Shown: positions 1 through 8,811, counted from the first letter of the stretch. The stretch is DNA of 15,534 bases from CAXDOZ01 sp963991145 (GCA_963991145.1 CAXDOZ010000054.1:1-15534), one strand, 5' to 3'. Numbers and translations: made by a program. Notes: generated from the sequence alone by a model not told the origin.

Positions 1-158
1 GATTTGTAGCAGCTGCAGCCTGGATGTTCGCAAGCGATCTTCCGAGCCTTTGGCCGGATCTGTTGATCGCATCTGTGGTATTCTTTTTCCTCTTGCTCGA
101 GAAAATCCCGGTTCCATTAATTGTAGTAGCCTGCGTAGGCTTAGGTTTTTTAATTTGA
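1..158 (+). CDS. Chromate transporter-like membrane protein, C-terminal end (partial)
   Basis: Only the last 51 codons are present, read in the frame starting at base 3 and ending at TGA 156-158. The peptide is strongly hydrophobic: a helix around LLIASVVFFFLLL, then EKIPVPLIVVAC and a Gly-rich hydrophobic end. The pattern of a long helix, a K-(I/V)-P-x-P-L turn and a final short helix resembles the C-terminus of ChrA (CHR family) transporters, which export chromate by proton antiport or carry other anions. This rests on pattern recognition of a short tail, so another polytopic transporter is possible. Its stop lies 19 bp from the stop of the convergent peptidase gene, and no hairpin terminator was seen between them. 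Confidence 0.55.
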   Translation, partial: FVAAAAWMFASDLPSLWPDLLIASVVFFFLLLEKIPVPLIVVACVGLGFLI

Positions 159-177
159 TGAAATTCCTGTCTTCAAA

Positions 178-3100
178 TTAAAATGCCCTGTTGATTGTTA
201 AGAGCCATCTGAAAGCAATATTGTCTGGCTCAGCAGCTGGTGCATGACTGATGTAAAACGGCACATCAAATCTGAAGGTCAAGGGTTTTAATCCTTGCAG
301 AACTCCCCATTTCTTAATGGTAAATGCTACACCTGCTCCTGCGTCTAATCTGAAATCGGACCACTCTCTGTTTCCGATACTGTTATCAAATACGATAGCA
401 CCACCATCAGCAAATAGATAGGTGTCCAGATCAAAGTATGTTCTCAACCATTTATTCTTAACTCGAACCACCTCGTCAAAATCAAATTCTACATTGATAG
501 CAGCTCCAGAAGACCCTTTGTAAGCCGGTACAGTATTGCCCTGTGCATCAACTTCAACTACGGCGTATCCATTGTATCCACGCAGGTTAAGGCCGCCACC
601 ATACTGGAAGTTTCCGATAGTAGATCCGTACTGGTTGACCCATTCAGGAGGTAGAAATGCCTTTGAGCGAACGTACTTGTTATCCATCATCTCTTCTGGA
701 TTTGCTCCTGCCATGTATAGTGAACTCTCGCTGGCAAAATTGGATCCTGTACCAATCTGGCCGTAGGCCCTCCAGGCAATCTCAAATCGCCATACCTGAT
801 AGCGTTCGATGAGCTCAGCACTTAAGACATGATAATCGTAATCACTGGCTATTGATGAGCTCCTGAAATCAAAGCGCATATAACCTGAGCTCTGTTTCGC
901 TAACCCAAACTTGTAGCTTCTTTCAGCCCAGAGGTTTACAGAGGTGTTCCATTGAGCTAAGCCCCATTCATCTTCGTAAAGTAAATACTGAAGATCTCTT
1001 TCATCAGGTCTTATAAATGCTTTGAAGTTTATTCCCGTTTTCCAGGCCGGACTCCATTTTTTAATGAAACCTACCTGCCCCTGATAAAGACCATCCAAGA
1101 TTTTCGCCTCTGCCCGGATGTTAGTTCCATTTGCCTTTTTATTCAGAGGAGTCTCATACCAGGCATTGAAAGACATTAGCTGTCTTTGAGATTGAAACTC
1201 CTCTGGGAATTCATCAAAACCGCCTTGAGCTAAACGGCTATTCCACCACATGCTGAAATGGAATTTATGCTTGTAGCGCATATAGCTTCCATTCATGTGA
1301 ATTCCGAATTTGAAGCCATCGTATGAGTTGTACCATAGGTCAGGTCTGATTCTGGCCACATACTTATCCGGATTGGTATTCCCATAGATCTGGCTTTCGA
1401 ATTCCCACTCAAGAGGAAATTTGTAGGAATTATCCAGCTTATTTATGTCCGCAAGTCTGCCGCTGGGATCGATCTGAACATCTTTGATGCCGGCGGGGAT
1501 GTAGATCTTAGCCTCGTACTCCGGTTGAATATTCTCACCCCAGCCATACCATCGGTCCAGGATCATCCCATCGAAATCCTTTTCAAACCATGTATTCGGA
1601 ATCAGGTAATCATGTGTTGCTCCGTTACGATCTGTGACCTGGAACTCGATAGGCATTTGCATCTCTTCCTTCCTCTTGAAGGTGATCGTGTACCAGCCGT
1701 CATCTTTCTCCTCCTTTACTCGTTTTATTTTGTAATCGATGGTCTTGGTCGTTTCTAACCATTGATCGAAGAACCAATTCAGATCCGTGTTCCCAGAACC
1801 TCTCATGAATGACTGCCGCATATCGTCAAAGTAGGGATGCGCATAACTCCATTGATCAAAGTAGTGCTGAACGGAGTTCAGGAATAAGCTGTCGCCAAGT
1901 ACATACTGAAGATTGTATAGCATGGTTGAGGTCTTCACGTAAACGTGTCGGTAGCCTCCACCCTGTCGAACCGCAGTCTCAAAATCGCTCGAATGACGGT
2001 TCAATGTCTTGTCCTGATGCCTTACTGCATCGTATAGGTATCCGCTGTATACTCGGGCATATCGAGCTTCGGTAGAATCCCAAAAAGCCCGCTTGTACCA
2101 ATTCTTTGGAGCATTCTGTACCAGGTACTCGCCATCAATTTTTTCCAATCCCCATGAGGTCAGAAACTGAGTGAAACCCTCATCGAGCGAAGCTCTATAA
2201 GTTTCATTATTGTTGACCATTCCATAGAACCAGTTATGCCCAACCTCGTGAACTAAAAGACCGCGATAACTTGGATCTTTTCCATTGTCCATGGTGATCA
2301 TTGGATATTCCATTCCGTCGCGCGCATCGGCCACGATCATTTTGTGATAGCCATACATTCCAATATCCTCAGAGAAAACCTTTACGATCGCAGCGGTGTA
2401 TTCGGCAGCATTTTGCCAGCCTGAAGCATGTGATTCCAATGCAATGGAATAGGTCTTGATCCCATTCCATTCAGCTTCACCGATTCTGTAATGTGGATTG
2501 GCGGTAAAGGCGAAATCGTGAATGTTTTCCGCGTAGTAATGCCAGGTCTTATGTTTGGTTGAATCGTAAGGAATTATAATGGATGGCTTCTCTCCCCAGG
2601 GCTTATCTGCGAAGTTCCCCATGTCTATCAGGTCTCGGAGCGTATCGGGTAGCATATCTGAGCGATTTAAGAGAAACCCGGTCGCCTCACAGATGTAATT
2701 ATGAGCAAAAGTCAACTTGACATCATAGGTTCCAAAATCACCATAGAATTCCTTGTCCATGTGCTGGTCGATGGTCCAGCCAAACTTGCGATCGTAAACT
2801 GCTAATCTTGGATACCAGTGACAACCATTGTATTGTCTTGCGCCATAAGTGGAGAATACTTTCATCCGGCGACGCATGGAGCCGCTATTATCGAAGTAAG
2901 TCTTCCAGTCAAAGTCGAATGTGGTGTACTCACCCGGGAATAGCGGAGTATTCAAATACACCTTTAGAATCGTATTATCCAGCTCAATTGCAAGGGCTTT
3001 TCCGTCCTGGAAAATAGTATCTACAACTGTTCCAAGCCCTTGTGCCTGATATGGACCGTAGGTAGGATTTAAGCCATTATTCAACCAAAGATCTTCGTAG

Positions 3101-3420
3101 TAGGATCCCGGCTGAAAGGCATTCTGATACAAATGGAAGAAAACATATCTGAGCGTATCAGGAGAGTTATTCCAATAAGTCAACTTAGTCGTTCCGTGGG
3201 CGATGTCGGTCTTCTCATCAATCTCAACATCCATCTGATAATAGACATCCTGCTGCCAGTAATCGGCAGGCAAGGTTCCTTTGTTCTTCCAGTATTTAGG
3301 ATTGTCGGCGCTCCTGAATGTATTTGGAGGGCTGATGGGATTGTAATTCTGAGCGCTTACAAATTGGATTCCAACGATTGTTAGAAGAAGCGCAACGAGC
3401 GTAAAATGCTTGTGAATCAT
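178..3420 (-). CDS. Exported M1-family metallopeptidase with C-terminal Omp85-like beta-barrel
   Basis: Residues 1-23 form a Sec signal peptide, with likely cleavage VSA|QNY. The N-terminal ~670 residues are an M1 (gluzincin) aminopeptidase-like unit. The zinc site is H391-E-V-G-H395 with the third ligand E414, 18 residues further on. A GMEYP motif at 369-373 replaces the classical GxMEN exopeptidase loop, and Y494 in YVKT fits the catalytic tyrosine. From about residue 670 the sequence turns into alternating aromatic/polar strands typical of an outer-membrane barrel. It carries GGGLNLRGY at 941-949, like the conserved (V/L)RG(F/Y) loop of Omp85 proteins, then FADGG, a DAGAGVAF strand, an LTFRFDVPF strand and a terminal Phe. 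Typical M1 enzymes of this group are roughly 600-800 residues, so ~400 residues are extra. I infer a peptidase anchored in the outer membrane by its own barrel; which side the peptidase faces cannot be read from sequence. An AAGGAGA stretch lies 10 nt before the ATG, unusual for a phylum that rarely uses Shine-Dalgarno pairing. The gene is divergent from dprA. Confidence 0.88.
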   Translation of the reverse strand: MIHKHFTLVALLLTIVGIQFVSAQNYNPISPPNTFRSADNPKYWKNKGTLPADYWQQDVYYQMDVEIDEKTDIAHGTTKLTYWNNSPDTLRYVFFHLYQNAFQPGSYYEDLWLNNGLNPTYGPYQAQGLGTVVDTIFQDGKALAIELDNTILKVYLNTPLFPGEYTTFDFDWKTYFDNSGSMRRRMKVFSTYGARQYNGCHWYPRLAVYDRKFGWTIDQHMDKEFYGDFGTYDVKLTFAHNYICEATGFLLNRSDMLPDTLRDLIDMGNFADKPWGEKPSIIIPYDSTKHKTWHYYAENIHDFAFTANPHYRIGEAEWNGIKTYSIALESHASGWQNAAEYTAAIVKVFSEDIGMYGYHKMIVADARDGMEYPMITMDNGKDPSYRGLLVHEVGHNWFYGMVNNNETYRASLDEGFTQFLTSWGLEKIDGEYLVQNAPKNWYKRAFWDSTEARYARVYSGYLYDAVRHQDKTLNRHSSDFETAVRQGGGYRHVYVKTSTMLYNLQYVLGDSLFLNSVQHYFDQWSYAHPYFDDMRQSFMRGSGNTDLNWFFDQWLETTKTIDYKIKRVKEEKDDGWYTITFKRKEEMQMPIEFQVTDRNGATHDYLIPNTWFEKDFDGMILDRWYGWGENIQPEYEAKIYIPAGIKDVQIDPSGRLADINKLDNSYKFPLEWEFESQIYGNTNPDKYVARIRPDLWYNSYDGFKFGIHMNGSYMRYKHKFHFSMWWNSRLAQGGFDEFPEEFQSQRQLMSFNAWYETPLNKKANGTNIRAEAKILDGLYQGQVGFIKKWSPAWKTGINFKAFIRPDERDLQYLLYEDEWGLAQWNTSVNLWAERSYKFGLAKQSSGYMRFDFRSSSIASDYDYHVLSAELIERYQVWRFEIAWRAYGQIGTGSNFASESSLYMAGANPEEMMDNKYVRSKAFLPPEWVNQYGSTIGNFQYGGGLNLRGYNGYAVVEVDAQGNTVPAYKGSSGAAINVEFDFDEVVRVKNKWLRTYFDLDTYLFADGGAIVFDNSIGNREWSDFRLDAGAGVAFTIKKWGVLQGLKPLTFRFDVPFYISHAPAAEPDNIAFRWLLTINRAF

Positions 3421-3476
3421 AGGTTGTATTCTCCTTTACTTGGCTGCTGAAATTAGAAAAATTAATAAGCATCTCT
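3421..3476. promoter_or_regulatory. Divergent intergenic region between peptidase gene and dprA
   Basis: These 56 bp separate two divergent starts and should hold, or overlap, promoters for both directions. The stretch is AT-rich. On the minus strand there are TAATTTTT and TAATTTCA, partial matches to the Bacteroidota -7 box TAnnTTTG, but no well-spaced TTG partner was found for either. The promoters may lie partly inside the 5' end of dprA. The assignment rests on gene orientation more than on motifs. Confidence 0.35.
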
Positions 3477-4577
3477 TTGGAAAAGGAAGAACAGGCAGCG
3501 ATTGCATTAAGCTTGATCAAAGGCATTGGTGTCCAGATGATACGAGCCCTGTACGAGCACTTTGGTAGTTTCTATGCTGTATTCAAATTGACAGACATGG
3601 ACTTACAGGAGATCCCCAGACTGAGAAAGTCTGTTCTGAATAGAGCGAACTTTCAGAGAGCATTGGATAAGGCTGCAATTATCCTTGGGGATAACAAGCG
3701 AAATGGTATTCGAACAATACTCTGGAATTCGAAGGAGTACCCGGCCAGATTAAAACACTGCGTAGATGCCCCTACTCACTTGTTCTGCTCAGGTAATGGA
3801 AATCTGGAAGGGATAAAGGTTTTGTCCATTGTAGGGACCCGAAAACCCAGTCCATACGGTAAGAGATTGATGGAGAAGATAAGTAACGGTTTGTCAGAAT
3901 CCGGAATTCAGATCGTATCCGGACTCGCTTATGGAATTGACACTATGGCTCATAATCTTGCTTTGGAAAATTCACTCAGCACAATTGCAGTACTTGGTAC
4001 ACCTCTAAGCAATATTTACCCTGGAGAGAACAGGAAACTGGCAATGGAAATTAAAAAGAACGGCTGTCTGGTCTCTGAATATTATTGGGGGCAGGATTCT
4101 GTGCCATCAAACTTCGCAATGCGAAACAGGATCATTGCCGGAATGAGTGATGGGGTCATTATTGTAGAGACTGCCACCAAGGGTGGAGCAATGATTACAG
4201 CACGATTAGGAAACTCCTACAATCGCGATGTTTTTGCATTTCCCGGAAGGGTAGGAGATCTTTATTCATCTGGCTGTAACTCCCTGATCAGGAATAATGA
4301 GGCACACCTGGTTGAATCCATTTCAGATGTAAAACGATTACTGGGCTGGGAGGCAAATCCAAAGCGTAAGAATCCTCAGGCATCGCTAGCATTAGATCTT
4401 AGTGATGAAGAGCAACAGATCTTTGATCTGATCCGCCAATTAGGTGAGCCATCAATTGATGATATCGCCATTCATTTGAGTTGGGAAGTTTCCAAAACCA
4501 GTGTTGTGCTCCTGGGGATGGAAATGAAATCCTATGTGCAGGAGATTCCGGGTAAACGATATTTGTTGAATGTGTAA
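3477..4577 (+). CDS. dprA: DNA-processing protein DprA (Smf)
   Basis: DprA binds incoming single-stranded DNA during natural transformation and loads RecA. Many non-competent bacteria keep it too. The protein has 366 residues. An N-terminal helical SAM/HhH-like segment (about 1-70) precedes the Rossmann-like core. The core holds SIVGTRKPSPYG at 117-128, SGLAYGIDTMAH at 148-159, a GTPLSNIYP stretch (family: GTGLD..YP), FAMRNRIIAG from 213, VETATKGGAMITA, and a PG/NSLI region near the core's end. A winged-helix DprA C-terminal domain occupies about 306-366. The usual FPxRNR motif has Ala for Pro (FAMRNR), a mild variant. The start chosen is TTG at 3477. The frame is open back to a stop at 3420-3422 but contains no ATG or GTG, so TTG is the best start though not certain. 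It is followed after 8 bp by the TPR membrane protein, and the two are probably cotranscribed. Confidence 0.93.
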   Translation: MEKEEQAAIALSLIKGIGVQMIRALYEHFGSFYAVFKLTDMDLQEIPRLRKSVLNRANFQRALDKAAIILGDNKRNGIRTILWNSKEYPARLKHCVDAPTHLFCSGNGNLEGIKVLSIVGTRKPSPYGKRLMEKISNGLSESGIQIVSGLAYGIDTMAHNLALENSLSTIAVLGTPLSNIYPGENRKLAMEIKKNGCLVSEYYWGQDSVPSNFAMRNRIIAGMSDGVIIVETATKGGAMITARLGNSYNRDVFAFPGRVGDLYSSGCNSLIRNNEAHLVESISDVKRLLGWEANPKRKNPQASLALDLSDEEQQIFDLIRQLGEPSIDDIAIHLSWEVSKTSVVLLGMEMKSYVQEIPGKRYLLNV

Positions 4578-4585
4578 ATTCGGGA

Positions 4586-7045
4586 ATGGCCCGAAAGAAA
4601 AGTAAGCGAAAAGAAAAGGTCGCTGAACCTCAGATAAAGCAAAACCCAAAACCCGCTGAAACAAGCCGGGAATGGCTTCCTCCTCTTATCATCTTTGTTG
4701 CTGCACTGATCGTTTATTGGAATACGACTTCAAACCAGTATGCGGTAGATGACTTTATTATTATTCAGGAGAATAAGTATGTACAGGAAGGATTTGGAGG
4801 AATAGGAAAGATCTTCAGCTCTGATGCATTCGAAGGATACTATGGTGACAGAGGAAAGTCATTAGTTGCCGGGGGGCGTTACAGACCATTGTCAATTGCA
4901 ACTTTTGCGATCGAGTACCAATTGTTTGGAGGGCTAAATCCTTTCATGTCGCATTTGATCAACGTAATATTGATGGGACTCACCGGGGCCATTCTCTTTC
5001 TTCTTCTCAAAGAACTTTTACCTCCTGAGAAGAAACCAATATGGAATGGAATCGCGTTCATGGCCAGCCTTTTGTATGTCTTACATCCCATTCATACAGA
5101 AGCAGTAGCCAATATCAAAGGACGCGATGAGATCATGGGATTCTTGTTTTCGATACTCTCTTTCTATCTGGTCTTGAAGTATCTGAAATTAAAACAAATC
5201 AAGTGGCTTGCATTTGCCTTGACTTGCTTTGTTCTTGCTCTTTTCTCAAAAGAGAATGCTATTACATTTCTTGCAGTGATCCCTCTTGGCCTGGTTTTAT
5301 TGAAGAATGAAAACATAGCCGGAGCAGCTAAGCTTACCTTCCCATTTATTTTAATTTCAGGCTTGTTCCTTTTGTTGCGTTCGAGGTATGCGGGCTCAGG
5401 CGAGGGGACTTTTGAGCTCATGAATAATCCATTTATTCTGTCGAGTAGCTCAGAAAAGTATGGCACCATTCTGCTTACTTATCTCGAGTATGCTCGCCTT
5501 CTGATCTTCCCCAAGGTACTCTCTCATGATTATTATCCATTTCAGATTCCCAAGGTAGGCTTTGGAAATCCAATGGTCCTCGTTTCATTGGTCATGACCT
5601 TAGGAGTTATTGTAGCTGGTGTTTACGCTGTGCTGAAGAAGCGTTGGCCAATAGTTGGGTTTTCGATCTTTTACTTTCTGGCAACATTCTCTGTTGGTTC
5701 AAATCTATTCTTTCAGATCGGTACAAATATGAACGAGCGATTCCTGTATATGCCTTCGCTTGGATTTGTAATTCTACTTTCAATGTTGATCGTGAAAGTA
5801 GGCGAGAAATTAAAAAAGGATTCAAAAAATCAGCTGAATCCAATTATGCTTGCTCTTCTGGCTGTGATCTGCATGGGATACTCATATAAGACTATTGATC
5901 GTAATGCAGACTGGAAGAATAATCTAACCTTATTTGCCGCCGATGCAGAGAATTCTCCGAATAGCGCCAAGGTGCATTTGAGCTATGCCAACTCTCTGGT
6001 AAAGGAGGTGACGAATAATATGGGTCTTCCCCAAATTAAAAAAGATTCAATTCTGGATATTGCCATTCAGCAGTTGCGAATGGCCACAGATATCTATCCT
6101 GATACCACGGTTGTACGAAATGGAAAACAGATCAGGATTGGCTATGCAGATGCTTGGGCTTGTATGGGCGATGCCTATTTTTTGAAATCTCAATTTGACA
6201 GCGCACAGTTCGCATACTTGCAGGCTACGGTGTATCGGGATCGGCATTTTAACGCATTTGTTGGATTGTCTCTAACTATGCTCAATCAGAACAAATACAA
6301 GGAGGCCATTTACTATTTAAGATCGGTATTGACTATCGAGGCTGCCAATCCTATTCACTGGTCTAGATTGGGGAATGCATATTTCCAAACTGCTTTGAAT
6401 TTGCAGGCAAGTGCTACCGGCGCTGATTCTGCTAAGTTCTATTCAAATCAATCCATTTACGCATACCAACAGGCAATGCAGTTCGACCCGGTGAATGCTG
6501 GAGACTATCATTATGAGATTGGAAGGAATAAAGCGAGAATTCAGGGGGATTATGCCGCTGCCATTCAATCTTTTCAGTTATCACTTCAGTCGAATCCTTC
6601 AATGCAATCAGCCAGGGAGGATCTTGGGATCACGCTTATGCTATCAGAGCGCTATGAGGAAGCTGTAAGTCAATTTCAAACGCTGTTGTCACAGGATCCA
6701 AACTATTTGAATGCAAGACTAAATCTTGGCTTTACTCAATTACAGGCATCCTTAACGAAGTTAGAGCTTGGAGACTACTCCTCAGCTTCTTCGTATGCGA
6801 GCAGCGCTATTGAGACCTATCAGGTGGTGGGTCAGGAGAATCCCAATGCATTTATTCAGGCAAGACTTGGTATGGGAAGGGCTTCAGCAGAAGTTTTTGA
6901 GCAATATGATGTAGCTATCGGGTACTTCTCTGAAGCTTTAGGACTTGATCCTAACCTTGGAAGCAGCTTTCAAAGTTTCGCAGCTGAGGCACAGGAAAGA
7001 GGGGATCAGAAGGCCCTAAATTTCTACTTATCGCTATTGAATTGA
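4586..7045 (+). CDS. Polytopic membrane protein with TPR tail, TMTC/GT-C-like
   Basis: The 819-residue protein starts with a short Lys/Arg-rich cytoplasmic tail (1-28), then about ten hydrophobic helices up to roughly residue 440, then a soluble region from about 453 to the end made of TPR-like helical repeats (for example YAYQQAMQFDPVN, AIQSFQLSLQSNPS, AVSQFQTLLSQDPNYLNARLNLG). The first loop after the first helix carries D55-D56 in AVDDFIIIQ, and a later loop carries HPIHTEAVANIKGRDE at 167-182. Both match the layout of TMTC proteins (TPR proteins with the DUF1736 region), which have the GT-C glycosyltransferase fold and in animals are O-mannosyltransferases. A polyprenyl-phosphate-sugar-dependent glycosyltransferase is therefore plausible, but the bacterial substrate is unknown. 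It follows dprA by 8 bp, probably in one transcript, though no functional link between the two is known. Confidence 0.78.
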   Translation: MARKKSKRKEKVAEPQIKQNPKPAETSREWLPPLIIFVAALIVYWNTTSNQYAVDDFIIIQENKYVQEGFGGIGKIFSSDAFEGYYGDRGKSLVAGGRYRPLSIATFAIEYQLFGGLNPFMSHLINVILMGLTGAILFLLLKELLPPEKKPIWNGIAFMASLLYVLHPIHTEAVANIKGRDEIMGFLFSILSFYLVLKYLKLKQIKWLAFALTCFVLALFSKENAITFLAVIPLGLVLLKNENIAGAAKLTFPFILISGLFLLLRSRYAGSGEGTFELMNNPFILSSSSEKYGTILLTYLEYARLLIFPKVLSHDYYPFQIPKVGFGNPMVLVSLVMTLGVIVAGVYAVLKKRWPIVGFSIFYFLATFSVGSNLFFQIGTNMNERFLYMPSLGFVILLSMLIVKVGEKLKKDSKNQLNPIMLALLAVICMGYSYKTIDRNADWKNNLTLFAADAENSPNSAKVHLSYANSLVKEVTNNMGLPQIKKDSILDIAIQQLRMATDIYPDTTVVRNGKQIRIGYADAWACMGDAYFLKSQFDSAQFAYLQATVYRDRHFNAFVGLSLTMLNQNKYKEAIYYLRSVLTIEAANPIHWSRLGNAYFQTALNLQASATGADSAKFYSNQSIYAYQQAMQFDPVNAGDYHYEIGRNKARIQGDYAAAIQSFQLSLQSNPSMQSAREDLGITLMLSERYEEAVSQFQTLLSQDPNYLNARLNLGFTQLQASLTKLELGDYSSASSYASSAIETYQVVGQENPNAFIQARLGMGRASAEVFEQYDVAIGYFSEALGLDPNLGSSFQSFAAEAQERGDQKALNFYLSLLN

Positions 7046-7084
7046 TAATCAGCTTGCACTTCGAAGGATTCGGTGGGGGAATTC

Positions 7085-7116
7085 TTGTAGGTGGTTTTAA
7101 TAATTCTGTAACTTTG
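7085..7116 (+). promoter_or_regulatory. Bacteroidota-type promoter of pckA
   Basis: TTG at 7085-7087 and TAACTTTG at 7109-7116, separated by 21 bases, match the Bacteroidota primary sigma-factor consensus (TTG, about 17-23 bases, TAnnTTTG), with the -7 box perfect. Transcription would start near 7123, giving a leader of under 30 nt before the pckA ATG at 7151. The box sits in the 105-bp gap after the TPR protein, so pckA appears to be transcribed independently. Confidence 0.72.
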
Positions 7117-7150
7117 CGCCCCTCAACAAACCAATTATCAGATACCAATT

Positions 7151-8767
7151 ATGGGAGAGATTAAAGGGAAAAAGAACCCTAATGCGGATATTTCCAATCT
7201 AGGATTCAATTCAACTAACACTCAATTTTGGAACCTTTCCTCTGAAGAATTAACAGTCATTGCTGTAGAGAAAGGATTAGGAAAGATCGCTAGCTCAGGA
7301 GCTTTAGCAGTTGACACTGGTGAGTTTACAGGAAGATCCCCAAAGGATCGTTTCGTAGTAAAGGATGATCTTACTGCTGACACAGTAGATTGGGGTAACA
7401 TAAATATCCCCTTTGAAGCAAAGAATTTTGATCAATTGTGGGACAAGGTGATCAATCATCTTAACGACAAGGAGCTTTTCATTAGAGATGCAGAAGCTGG
7501 AGCGGATCCCAATTACCGCTCAAGGCTACGTGTTATCACAGAGCTTCCATGGTCAAATATGTTCGCACACAACATGTTCCTTCGCCCGGGCGAAGACGAG
7601 ATTCAGGGATTTGAACCTGAGTGGCATGTTATTCAGGCACCGAGCTTTTTAGCAGTTCCTGAAGTTGATGGTACACGTCAGCACAACTTCGCTATCGTGA
7701 ACTTTACCAAGAAGTGCATTCTTATCGGTGGAACCGGTTATACAGGTGAGATCAAAAAGGGAATTTTCTCTGTTTTGAATTTCATCCTTCCTCACAAGCA
7801 TAATGTGCTTTCAATGCACTGTTCTGCAAACATCGGAGATGGTGGAGATACCGCTTTATTCTTCGGGCTTTCAGGAACGGGAAAAACAACTCTTTCAGCT
7901 GATCCGAACAGAGGATTGATCGGTGATGATGAGCACGGCTGGACCAATGAAGGTGTATTCAACTTCGAGGGTGGATGCTATGCAAAAGTGATCGACCTAT
8001 CTGAAGAGAAAGAACCACAGATCTACCACGCTATTAAGCCAGGTGCGATCCTGGAAAACATTGTTTTCAAAGAAGGAACCAATGAGGTTGATTTCCACGA
8101 TACTACCAAGACTGAGAACACAAGAGTGAGCTACCCAATTTATCACATTGATAATGCGGTAGACCCTAGTGTTGGAGGACATCCAAAAAATATCTTCTTC
8201 CTAACTTATGATGCATTTGGAGTTCTTCCTCCGATCAGCCGTTTGACTCCTGGTCAGGCTATGTATCACTTCATCTCAGGATTCACGTCTAAGGTTGCTG
8301 GAACAGAGGCCGGAGTAACAGAACCACAAGTTGCTTTCTCAGCATGTTTCGGTTCACCATTCCTTCCACTTCACCCAACTAAGTACGCTGATCTTCTAGG
8401 AAAGAAAATGCGTGAGCACGATGCAAATGTTTGGTTAGTGAATACTGGCCTTTGCGGAGGTGCTTATGGAGTAGGTAAGAGAATGAGTCTTAAGCATACA
8501 AGAGCATTAATCACTGCTGCATTGAGTGGCGATCTTAATGATGTTGCTTACACTTCACATCCAGTGTTTGGAGTTGAAATGCCTGAGTCTTGTCCTGGTG
8601 TTCCAGACGAGGTATTGAATCCTAAAAACACATGGAGTGATGGTGATGCTTACGATGCAAAAGCCAACGAACTAGCAAGAGCCTTTTCTAAAAACTTCAA
8701 GAAGTTTGAAGATCAGGCCGATGCCGAAATCCTATCTGCTGCCCCAAAGGTGGTTGAGAAGGTTTAA
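7151..8767 (+). CDS. pckA: Phosphoenolpyruvate carboxykinase (ATP)
   Basis: This enzyme catalyses oxaloacetate + ATP <-> phosphoenolpyruvate + ADP + CO2, a cytosolic gluconeogenic step that some Bacteroidota also run in the carboxylating direction. The 538 residues match the usual length of the ATP-dependent family. Visible motifs are EFTGRSPKD at 58-66 (substrate-binding Arg62), GEIKKGIF with the metal-site lysine region, H223 in MHCSANIGDGGD, the P-loop GLSGTGKTT at 239-247 (the PEPCK kinase-1a motif), and LIGDDEHGW at 256-264 (kinase-2/metal site). All expected catalytic motifs are intact. The ATG at 7151 is the natural start: it follows a short AT-rich leader without a Shine-Dalgarno sequence and sits at the expected distance from the promoter. 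The gene is monocistronic, between its own promoter and a strong terminator. Confidence 0.98.
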   Translation: MGEIKGKKNPNADISNLGFNSTNTQFWNLSSEELTVIAVEKGLGKIASSGALAVDTGEFTGRSPKDRFVVKDDLTADTVDWGNINIPFEAKNFDQLWDKVINHLNDKELFIRDAEAGADPNYRSRLRVITELPWSNMFAHNMFLRPGEDEIQGFEPEWHVIQAPSFLAVPEVDGTRQHNFAIVNFTKKCILIGGTGYTGEIKKGIFSVLNFILPHKHNVLSMHCSANIGDGGDTALFFGLSGTGKTTLSADPNRGLIGDDEHGWTNEGVFNFEGGCYAKVIDLSEEKEPQIYHAIKPGAILENIVFKEGTNEVDFHDTTKTENTRVSYPIYHIDNAVDPSVGGHPKNIFFLTYDAFGVLPPISRLTPGQAMYHFISGFTSKVAGTEAGVTEPQVAFSACFGSPFLPLHPTKYADLLGKKMREHDANVWLVNTGLCGGAYGVGKRMSLKHTRALITAALSGDLNDVAYTSHPVFGVEMPESCPGVPDEVLNPKNTWSDGDAYDAKANELARAFSKNFKKFEDQADAEILSAAPKVVEKV

Positions 8768-8785
8768 CATTAAATTCAAAGAATC

Positions 8786-8811
8786 AAAGGGGACTTCGGT
8801 CCCCTTTTTTT
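8786..8811 (+). terminator. Intrinsic terminator after pckA
   Basis: AAAGGGGAC (8786-8794) pairs perfectly with GTCCCCTTT (8799-8807) around a TTCG tetraloop, and the T-run continues to 8811. It begins 18 bp past the pckA stop and is a classical Rho-independent terminator with the extra-stable cUUCGg loop. Confidence 0.96.
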
